Of a stretch of DNA of 64,000 nucleotides, positions 41,701 through 53,700 are shown piece after piece. Source of the stretch: Campylorhamphus procurvoides (Eukaryota; Chordata; Aves; Passeriformes; Dendrocolaptidae); NCBI GenBank assembly GCA_013396655.1, contig WBMV01006434.1, positions 62,001 to 126,000 on the forward strand, written 5' to 3'. The position numbers were made by a program, and so were the translations under genes. The notes beneath the pieces are model-generated. The model saw only the letters and a list, made by a program, of their open reading frames with translations. It was not told the DNA's origin and searched no databases. How positions within the stretch are numbered: the stretch's first letter is position 1; each line of letters opens with the position of its first letter.

Positions 41701-44700
41701 GTGATACAATGCAAAATGATAAAATTAAATGCTTTCAAATGCTTGGCCCTACTAATATGCTCAGCTTCTCAGAGCTGAATTTGCAGCCTTTGAAGATATT
41801 TTTACTAGGATTTCTATAATAGCTGATGTACAGTGAAAAGTCAATAATAAGTGTTAGACACATTCCTCCTACCCTAAACAACATAAAAAAAGTTTGGAAA
41901 GCTACTCAGTTAATAATATCCTGAGGTCAGTGTCAGCTGTGGTAAATCCTCAAAGTTCAGGATTTCACAGCCTAAATAAAACTTCACACAACTATGTAGT
42001 TTAATAGTCTGAATAACGTGTTCAACTTATTTCATTTTCCACTACTTATCCTGCACAGTACAGCTCCATATTACCTTAAATGTGCAAAAGGTAGCACAGA
42101 ATCACCATGAACTGCCAGAAGTGTCACAGAAGGTTCAGCCCTGTCACTTCAGTTCACATACACGGCACACACACATCATGGTTATAGGATACAAGATTTT
42201 CAGGTATGACCAGCTCTGGTCTAGTTCAGTACTCAGAACAGCCAGCACACAGGTAAGCTCTTTATTTTGCCTGCACCCTTATTTCATTCATAGTTTCACA
42301 GATCATCCTATCCTTTCCTACACTAAGTCAACACAAGCAGAAGCTGGAATTGCTCATCCATACATGCTCCCATGCAGCGGGAGGCACTCAGCTGTTTGCA
42401 CAACATTTAGTTGCCTTTTCTTGTGAAAAAGGGAGACAATGAACAGAATTATTCTAAGTAGTACTGGCTAGAACATGCTGATCATGCTTTCAAGCCTCAT
42501 TTTCAACAACAGGCCTACTTTTGGCATAGGTTTCATCAATTATTTTCTTGTTACAATATCTCAATTATTTGAAAAAAATAAATCTATTAACAATTGTCAG
42601 CAATGCCACGAGACAACAGAACACTCATCACTACTTTACAATAAAGGAGGATGAATACTCATTTAAAGAGCAGACCTGCTTTCATACTCTTAAAAACCAA
42701 TGACCTGACCTTTGAACTTTTATTTGGCATTTTTTACACACACACAAATGAGTCCCTGGTTCTTCACTCTGCATCCAGCTTTTCTCCCAAACTACCCTAA
42801 GAGCTCATTTTCACAATCAGGAATGAGTACCACATTATTATTTCCTCGTTAGACAGTGTGATATAAGTCACTTCCATACAATGACACACAAGGCAAAAAT
42901 CAGGTATAACCTTCTAGAGCAGTGACTATTATTTCAGCCACAAAACAGCTGTTCTCTTTCCATAATTGCTTAAATCCCGGGCAATTTCCAAATTTGACAA
43001 CAAAACAGAGATCCTGTCGATGACAGGTGCCATTACTATTCAATTTTATTTCCAGATCACTGTCCATTAAACCTGATCCCTGATACAGATGCAGCTTTTA
43101 CCCACAGTCCCTTCTAAAATTCAGCCTGTACTTCTGCACTGAACGCTCTGAACAAAATCCTGGAGTGTAATCTCTAAGCCTCAAACAAACAAAACCTTTA
43201 TATCCTTAAAAATTACCCTCATTCTCTACAAGTTGTATGAATACACAATATGAGGACCAGCATTTGTCAGACTGATGCAGAATAAAAGCAAAGCCAACAG
43301 TGAATACCAAGAAAAAGTACAAAAATAAAAAAAAAGAATACACTGACACTTTCAGGTATATTTTCTTCTACTTTCCAGAGACTTGTAGCTTAAACTTCTT
43401 GAGCCATCCTAAATCACTTTAAGTCTTAAATGAAGATTCCTTTTATCTCACTTTCGTCCATTTATGAAGCTCATAATGAGAAACTGCATTTTCCAGTTAA
43501 ATGCCTAATAATGTGTCAAATATGGAAAGTTAATTTCAATAATTTTTCACTTGTGGCATATTCAAATCATGCCTGTTATAATAAAATTTTTACTTGTATT
43601 TACTCAACTTCAGAGAAAAATATGCCAAATTCAAACATAAGTTTTATCTAAAAAGAAAAATAACCTCAGATCACATGAACAGGTAATTCACATTCCCAGT
43701 AAGTATATAAAAAATGCTAAGCAAGGCTTTTGCAAAATTATGTATGTCACTGGATCAGGAACACACATATTCACCCATTCTGAAAGTCAGAGCTTTACAG
43801 ATTTCAAAAGATTCAAAAAAGGCTGCTTCCCAAGTGCTAGCACACCCTAGAACTGGAATCCATGTTACACATGCACTACACCGGAAGAACAGGGTATATT
43901 TTTATAGAGATTAAGCATATGATCATATAGAAAACACTCTGTTGATTTTCAGGCCTGCAGGGCAGGCACAGGAATTGAAATGAATGTTTTTGTAGCTGCA
44001 ATATACATTTGAAGTTGCACCCTTGAAAGGTAAAAAACAAAAAAAACCAGCAAAAGTTCCCAAAGAACAAGCAGAAACCCCCAAGAACAGTACAGCAAGA
44101 GCTTTTCTTTTCATGAGCAAGAGAAAAGCACATTAAGTTTCATATTTTATCACTGTAGGCCTTGTCTATGATAGATCATATTGTTTTAAAATTGCAAATC
44201 TGGTATTTACCATTTCTGAATTAGAACCATTGTGCAACTTCATAGCTTTTTCCTGTACATTTCCTATCACTGCATCTGCGCAGAGGGCAAGGGATATTAG
44301 GACCACACCTAACAAACAAACAAATAAAAACCTGTTCAGAATATTATCAGCAGAGTACTGGCAAAAGACACTCTGAACTTATCTATAAAAAGAAATAAAT
44401 CTCAGGAATAGAAAAATAACATCCCTCCTCTATAATTCTAAGTGTCAATAAAAATATTTCAAAAGGCAAATAGAAACTTTAGATGTAAAACAAATGCAAG
44501 AGGATTCACAGAGGAAATATCTAATTACTGAAATATTAATTTAAAAAAAGTTACTGTTCAGGTATAAACCCTCTGGTTCTAGGTTACTATATATGCTCAC
44601 AACAGTCACTACACAGTCAATAATGTAACCAGCTTTCCAACAAAAAAAATTAATAACTCTTTATCCATGGTGGTCACAAGTCATTTCCCAAACTCCAAAC

Positions 44701-47700
44701 TCTTGAGTCTTTCATGACTGCTGTATTTAATGATGCACACAGGTGGAAATACCACTTTTCCTAAGTGAAAAACATTACAGAAGATACTAACAATAAAAAT
44801 CATGTTTACTGTCTGCTCTAGTCTTGGTTCCCTGAAAGATCATGCCAGGCAAGAATCAGGAGTGGAAGACTAGAAGCAAGTAGTGTTATATTTTCTTAAT
44901 ATTATGTTCTTACAGTCAGAAGTCTAAAAATAGGCATTCTGATGAATCAGATGAAGTATAAGCTCCTGATGGAGAAAAAAAATCCCAGTTTCTATGATTT
45001 TCATACAGTATGAGTAAAAATAATTGGGAAACCTGGTCCTAAATTAGTTCTGAAAGAAATTTGCATGGAAACAGTTCCAAGTAAGTCACTGGAATGAACT
45101 CAGGAATTCAATTACCCCTTGCTGTTTGAGAAAGAAATGGAGCTTAGTTTTTAAATTCAAGCAGGTTAAAAGCTTTGCTTTGCTTCTGAATTTAGACAGT
45201 ATAAAAAACTTAGAATGTGGGCACTCCACCTAAAAACCACAGAAAACTGCGTGAGACCACCAGCTAATATGAAGTAAATGGTTCTGAAATGGAAAAAGAC
45301 TTAAAAATTTAACTAGAAAAGACAACTAATCATTTGAATTTTAAAATGGTCCAACTAAATTTTATCATCTTTATTTTAACATATTTACTGGGGCAAGTAT
45401 TTATTGAAAGCTTACAAGAGACATTTCAACCAAAATGGTGGAATTTCCAGAAATTTTAAGAACCTTAAAACCTACACTTAAAAGAAAGGTCTCTTCTCCC
45501 ACAGGAAAGAGTTCTGTGAGTGTAAATTTACAATGAAACTTGCATTTTCCATACAATACCCAAAGGCACTCCACCAAGAACTCACAGAACTTCTCCAGAA
45601 TGCTTATTGTAGGGAAAAAGCATTTTCTTAAACTCTAAAATATATCTTTACCTGTCAAGTTGAAGTTTGGTGCAACTGTGCTGTCAGCTAAAGTAAACCA
45701 TATTAATCCAAGGCTCATACACAGGGCAGCAGACACATCCACAATGTTGTAACGTTTTCCTGCAAAAGCAATACAAACAGCAGGAAGGGACTGTTAGCAC
45801 CCTCAGAATTTCATGTTTATTCTCTTTAACATACTAGAAGGCAAAGGAAACGCTGTCACAATCCTTTTACCTAAACAGAGGACTTAATGCTCTGCTCTTT
45901 CATTTCTGGACTGCTGCTTCTACAACAGCATTCCATATAAGACTGCCTTGCAANTTCTGGTCCTTCATATATGGCTGCTGCTTCTACAACAGCAGGAGGA
46001 TCCTAGTGGGTAATACCTGATTTTGGTTTGAGTGCTAAGGACATAAAGCACATCCTCCCTGCCAAAGCATTATCTGAGCAACTTCAGGACAGCTTAGATG
46101 TTTTCTTAATATTTTTCTGTCATGCAGGACATTCCAGCTGCCTTTACTGATGTCAATTCCAAACACTAACAGAGGACTTGGGTACTTCTAGAACACTGCG
46201 CTGTTTAATTTGGGAGAGACGGGATGTGCAGAGGGATGGAAAAAGAGAGCAAGGAAATGAAAAGGCAGGAGTTGGCATGTTTTGTTTGAAATAATATATT
46301 CTTTTCCCAGAAGCTGCACTTTCAGTATGAGTTTTCAAGGGAACTTTTTTAAACTGATTTTTTATAAAATAATATTAAAAATATAAAATCGCTGCTTCTG
46401 AGAATACAATAGTACTATAACACAATATAAAGTTCCAAAAAGCTTTAAGGGAATACCAGTCATTTTGCACTAAAATGACATAGAGTTACTCCTAATAAAA
46501 GGAAAATACTGTGTGTGCATGTGCATATGTAAAGTTGTAACCTGCTTTGAAAATTCAGCTCTCTGTTGCAACCAGAAGGCCAGAATTAACTACACAAACA
46601 GAAATATAGCATTCTAGACTTGCCCATGAGGAGTTTTACTGACTGAATCTTTGTGTATCGAACAAAAAACTTTTATAATACACTTAAGTCTTCTAAACCT
46701 AGAAATTCTGAATCATATTTATTCACATAACTATAACCTTTATCTGGTTTTACCCAGATCCCTTTTTATCTTCTTGGAATATGAACTATGACTTCAGAAT
46801 TAGCCAAAGACACACAAAATCAGGTGTATTTCTGATAAAATATTCAATCAAAATTTAGGAATTTCTATTAGGAATTAAGATTTGCAAATAAGAAGAGTAG
46901 AGGATTTCTTCACAAGTCACAGTTGGATTTTTTTTCCATTTCAGTATTGAACAGTTTCATATATGCTGTAACTTGGTTTATAAAACAAACTTACATTTCT
47001 TAAAAATTAAGAAAGCTTGTGTGAAACGAAGTTTTGCTAGTGACCTGTGGAACAGTTTTCCCCCATATTTTCTGTTAATCTAATTACATTTTCTGAGGAG
47101 AGGCTTCAAAAAGTCTGATTTTTCCTCCCATAGGAAAAATGCTACCAGTGGAATTTAATGAAGTACAGGATTCCATATAAGACTGCCTTGCAAAGAAACA
47201 ATAAAAAATTCATCTAAAAGCAAGACTAACACTTACCTTGTATAAAAACTCCACCTATCATAACTGGAATCAGCTTACAGCACTTGAAGATCACTTGAGT
47301 GGGGTAATTCAGATATCCTAAAGAGGTATTTGACAAACCCATAGTTCCCACCGTCAAAAATGCTATTATCATGTAGGTTTTGCCAGGAATTCTACAAAAC
47401 ATAAACATAAGAATCTTGGTATTGCAGACTTATATAGAGTAGATTTCGCTTGGAAAATATAGGTAAAGAAATATGTTTATAATACAACTTCAACATCTTT
47501 CTTGCTGAATTTCAATCTGTAACAGAAATTTCAAAATGCACATAAATGTCTGATTTCATATTTCATTTCTTTCAATTACTGCAAATAACCAGCACTCAAA
47601 TACAAGACAATAAAACCTTCATGGCTCATGAAGTATTCAAGCAGCAATTCTTTAACCTACTTTGGAGAAGGTATATTAATTTACACATGGATCAAGACAA

Positions 47701-50700
47701 AGGTTCAGGTTATTTGGCAAGGGAAACACAGAAGATTGGCATACCAAGATATCCTGAATCTTAGTCCTGTCAGAAGTCACTCTGCCAATGTTTTTGGTGA
47801 TGTTTTCACATGAACTTTGACACTTTTAAAATGTAGAAAGTTGAAAAAAGTACCACTGTTTTATGAAACTCAACAAAACTCAGGGAGCAGTGATTCAGGC
47901 ACTGTGAACAGAGGGACTCGTTGAACATTTTCAGATGTTTTGATCACCATTTTATGAAATTATCACCTGACAACAGATGATCCAACAGTAATTTTTAGCC
48001 ATCACTGTGCTCAGTCTGTGAAGTGATTTTTTACAGTTATTGTTATACATATGTTCAGCTATTTTTTATGCATACTCAGAGCCACATTAACCAACATAAG
48101 GAGCTGTATTGCTGTAATCCTATCTTATCCATAACTCGTTATGTGATGCAGACATACTCTGAGGCATACAAGAAAAATTTAAAATGTAACAGACTTCTGC
48201 ATGTCTACAAGAAGATGCCTAGGTGATAGAAAATAAAATGTAAAATTTATTTAAGATCTACTTTACTAAACAACTCTGTAAGTATTATCAATTATTTGGT
48301 AATAAAAATTCTAAATACTATTAACAGAACACCCAAAAGGGAACTATGCAATATTATCTGATGCAAGTCAGGTAACTCGAAATATAAGCTCTCGGTGTTT
48401 AAAATCAAAGGAATAGTTTATCAAAGTTGTTTGGATATAAAAGAATTCTATCACCTAAAATCAGTATATGCAAAATCATCCAAGGCTGACTATAGGTAAA
48501 GAAAACTAATTATGCTCAATTAGGTTATAAGGCAATTTTAAAATTCATGTACACCATGACAGCCCCTGTTCAAGCTTCCAGGGGGTCTCAATACACAGTT
48601 TGCAGAGGCTGTGGCTGTGTAGGAAGCCACAGACTGGCCATACTGAGTCACAACAAACTGTCCTATACCCACAGGATTCAAGACAACAAAAATCTCCTTG
48701 GTCAACTGTAATGAGAACACAAATTAATTTTATGACAGGGCTTTACGAGTGCTATCTTCAGTGAAAAACACAAAATTTCATTATATCTTTTGAAGCAAAC
48801 CTACCCAGCCACAGCTCTGACACTCTCCAAGATGCACAGAGTGCTGGAGGAACCCTTTGGTGAGGAGGTGCCAATATTGGAGGAGAACATATTCAATGAC
48901 AGATGGCTCTATCCTGATGTGATGATCCCAAGCAACACATACATGAGTCAGTCTCTATCAACTACCTGAAGGATACCATATGTTCTCTAAGGGGGACAAA
49001 GTGACAGGACAGCCAACGAAACTACAGGTCTGAAATCTAAGTGGGTGCTTATAAAACATTTTCTAATATCATCCAGCAAATTCACTTTCTTTTAACTATG
49101 GAACTGTACCCAATGCCTCCCAGTACTCACATTCAAACAAAAGTTAAATTTGCCATAAATATCAAATGATTTTAACTTGATAGACAGAGGGTAAAATGCT
49201 TGGAAAAACACATACCTTCTCCTTTTGTCCTGAATCAACTGCAATTCTATTAGTCCAAAAATAGAATAAAATCCAAATTGCACTAAAGTGAGGTACCAAC
49301 CAAAAGGTTTAAAACCTTCCACTGAAAATATCAATTCCTATAAAAAGAAAAAACCCACCAAGGTCATATACATACACCAAAATATTAAATTGACAAGAGA
49401 AAAAAAATAAAAAAAAATCAACAGATCTTTTTCCTTCATGTACATGCAAATGTGGCCTTTGCAGTGGCTGGTTATTAACTAGAATTTACCTGCCATACAT
49501 AACTTGCAAAGTATTGAAAAAGACAGTTTAGATTTCCAAAATGCAAAAAACTTACACTGAAATTCATGGATCAATTCATCAGGGGAATACAAGGGATCCA
49601 TTAATATTTATATCAAATTATAGATGGCTTCCTGTTCATTTACATCAGTAGAAGTTTTCATCTGTTGTTATTCAGAATTTATAAATATCCTGTGATAAGT
49701 TAATTACAAACTCTTCTCTAACAAACATACTGATGCATTTTTCAGCTCCTAGGAATGCACACAATATTTTGAGTGCCTACACTAAATATCACTTGTGAGT
49801 TTATAAATTTGAAGGCTGTAGGAACATTTTAAACCAGAGCAATTTGTTATGGAAAAACACATGCAGTGCACAAAGATATTTGTAAATGTGTCAGTTACAG
49901 AAACAAAAGGCTACCTACTATTTTTCTTTTTGAAATTCTGCTTTCAATTACTGATAATCTTGCCTAACTCTTTCAAAGTAGCTTTATATTAACAAACTCC
50001 TTAGTTGCTTTTGCAAACTGCATTGGAAACATGGTGATTGCTTCAAGATTGTTTCACAAGAAATGTTGTGGTTCAAGATAAAAGAGGAAAGGTTAACAGA
50101 AAGATAAATGTTTAACTAAAATTAAATGTTTAACATAAACATTATGCTTCTGCTTAAGAACCAAAGTACATTCAGCTCTGTTCTGAGAGCAAAGAGAAAA
50201 ATAGACAACTATAACTCTACAGCACTCACAGAACTTAGAGAGCTCTGAAGGTTTCAACACCAATGAAGACTAGGTATACCTTGCACACAGGAGTAAAAGA
50301 TCAAGTTATGAAAATCCAAGTGATTTAAACCTTGTAGGCACATGAACTATAATAGAAAGTCATATTATACCATTACCTGATGCTCTTGACTTGGCAATAA
50401 ATATCTAGTTTAAGCATCTATACTTTTAATACTATAGTATTAAAATACCTACTATATTATTAGGGTATTGAAAAAGAAAAGGAGTAGGAGGAATTGGCCT
50501 AAGACAAGAGTTCATAGCACTTACCTGTAAGTATCCATAGATTAGATAAAACATAAAAACTCCAGAAACACAGATGAAAAATTGAGTAGGTTTGCTGAAT
50601 TTGGTGAGATTCATGCCAAGAACTACAACATCATCTACTGATTTGATATGAGGAGACATAGTTTGAGATTTGGAAGGTACACTGATGGAAATGTATTTTC

Positions 50701-53700
50701 TTGATGAAGTGAATTTCAGATCCATGGTTCCTGGTTCGCTGCATTCGGTGCTATTGTTGTCTTCTTTCTGCTTTTCTCTTTCTGTGTGTCTTCTGTCTGA
50801 AAGCTGAAAGAAATACCGAAGTCAGATAAGACAACATACAGCCTTTCAACAACAGTAAATCAATGTGACATTTATTGGGCAAATATAAAAGTTTTGGAGT
50901 TTTGCTGGATTGTTTCTATTCACAAATTTTACTTATCTTTTCTGATGTTCAGAGTTAACATTAGTTAACTTTGTTAACACCAAAAACCAACGACACTTTA
51001 TGAGAGCACTTTTGTTTCATGAGGGAAGTAGTATTCCTGCACTCTACAACGCAAACAAACCAACCAACCCCAAAACACCAGCAACAGAAAGTTAGTTTCA
51101 GTTTCAAATAATCCTTTTATGCCACTACTCACAGGAGTCACTGCTTGGGAGAGAAGTGATCCCCATGACTAAGTCACAGGGAAAGAACTGGTTTGAAGCT
51201 CTGTGGTTCTGTCAACTTTGCTTCATTTTCACAGTAAAACATATCAGACCAGTCGAGTACATGTGAACCCTTGCTAAAAACCATACATTTGAACCTATGA
51301 CTCATTAAAGTGTTGAAGTTACTCCCTCATAGTCACATTTATTCACTATTTCTTGCACATTTCTGCAGAAAAGTACATGGAGATGAAAAATGAAGGATTA
51401 GTAAAAAGTTTGCAATGTGCTTATGTTTCCTTTTTTCATACAACCTGCTATGAAGTTGGAACAAGACTCCTACTAGAGTTCTGACAGAATAGCTTGGGGA
51501 CTGTAACAGGAGTTTAGGGATCATAATGATTGTTTGTGCTTAAATTCATATCTCTTCAGCTGAAGATCAAAAGTGAGAGGTAGAAAGTTTACCCTTGTGG
51601 ATTGTTACCTAATCCCAAAATGAGAGAGCCATAAAAAAATAAATAAAATGTTTAAGTAGACTATTTTTAGAAAAAACAGAAAAGTACCAGTGTCAGGCAA
51701 CAAGGCATGAATGAGCCTTCAGTACAATACAGAGTTCCAATCACCCTCAAAGACAGACAGAAAGAACAACTGCAAAAAAAAGGTTATCAGGATGGAGGAA
51801 CAGATTGCCTGTCTAAGGAACTGAAACATGAAAGTGTTACTTGTCGAGCCTAGCAAAATGCTGGTGAAAAGAAAATAGACTTGCTTTCAATAAAAGTATC
51901 AAGGGGTTACCACAAAGGAGAAACAATAATTCTAATCTTAAGGACAAGAAGAATGAGAGCAACTGGGCATAGAGTGATGATGAACAAACTTACTCAAAAC
52001 TACCTTTCCATTTATAGACTATCTGTATTCTAAAGCAGCCTAAAAATGAAAGAAGGACCACCAGAACTGTTAAGATGAAGTTTATGAAAGCAATAATATG
52101 CAGCTACTGAGACTCAGCACTAAACTCAGGATATGAATTCTACTCTCCCCAAAAGAGCTGCATGCAAAGTTAGGCCTTCCAAGTACAAGCCCAAAGAGCA
52201 AATAACCATGAAGAAAAATTAACATAGTTAAAATGTATCCACTGGTGGCACCACAGCTCAGCTTTTATTTGTTGATGCCTATTCAGGTCATTCCTGTCCA
52301 GTGTTCACTTTCTCTTGGCAGGCACACAGGATTTGTTAACGTCACACTTTTGCAGCAAGAACAAGAGCTACAGGAGTAATCTGAGTCTCATTTTTCACCT
52401 AAATTGACACAGAGCATGATTCCAGGAGAAGACACAGCCATGTACTGTCATGGGTGTTTCATGAGTCCAAAAACTGTATAATGCATAACTTTATACCTAC
52501 ACTTTTGACTCTGCCTACTAATTAAGGTATTATTTGTTAATAATACCTGGGTTAGCACCAGACGAAGCAGAGGAAAAATTAAATAATAACAAGTTTATGT
52601 GTGTATTGTATCTGGCTGAGATAGAGTTAATTTTCCTCAGAGCAGCTTGTGTGGTGCTGTGTTTCAGATCTGTGACCAAACCGATGCTGGTGACACACTA
52701 ATGTTTTGGCATGCAGGGTGGGAGAGGGCACAACCAGACAGATGACCTGAACTAACCACAGGTATTCCATGCTATAAATCTCATGGCCAGCAACAAAAAG
52801 TGGCAGAAGAGGGTTTAGGGAGCTTAGCCGGCTTTTGCTCAGGAACTGAACGGGCACTGATCTACCTGTGGGAGAAGCAACTGCCTTTCCATCACCTGTT
52901 TTATGTGTCTTTTTCTATTTTTCCTCCACTTCTTAAACAATTTTTATCTCAACCCACAAATTTTCTTTTTGACTCTTCCTCTTCCCGTTCCTTTGGGTTA
53001 ACACTGAAAGTGAGCAAGTGGCTGTGCAGTGTTTAGCTGCGTACTGGCATTAAACCACACAATTAACACAATCTCCTCAATTTTCAACTATTTACATTCA
53101 ACACATTTCCTCAGGAACATCATCAGATTTTACAATCTGTCCATTTAATTTCCTGCAGATTACTGAGTCTGTCATCAAAGCAGTAAGAAACTACACTGAT
53201 CACTCTAGTCACGCCCACGGCCATCCATAAAACAATGATACATAGTAATGGTTTTTCTCTGTGTCATTCAAGAAACATTTCAAGGAACATTATTTAACAG
53301 CTGAAGAAACTGTAAATGTGTGTTTTTATTTGAAACACCTTCCACCGAGCAATTTCATTATCAACAGTGACAGAACTCTGAAGTTCACTCTAACTTCTCA
53401 AACTGTATGAGAAATGTTATTCATCCTCCTCTCACAAAAATCCCTCAAGCAACTAATTCGCCTCCTGAACGAACATGCAAAATAAAATCTGTTGTTTTAT
53501 GAAGTGGCTTAAGAGCTGACCTGATGTTTGTAAAATACCAAACTCCCGCTTTTCCTTTTCCTCTCCTCCCGTGTGTAAAATTGTCTACAACAATTATAAA
53601 CAACAATTCTTTAGATCAATGACTTCGTTTCTTCCCCCTGCAGAGCAAGACTGTAACCTGGCACACAAAATAGGCACACGAGAAAGAAACAAACGAAATG

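Larger units (their letters stand above)
40848..42958. repeat. Partner copy of the duplicated block, continuous and gap-free
   Basis: Contains both repeated parts (40848-41202 and 41681-42958) joined by the unique 478-base segment with exon 7. It runs without a gap into the rest of the gene towards exon 6, so this is the copy to trust. Confidence 0.85.
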
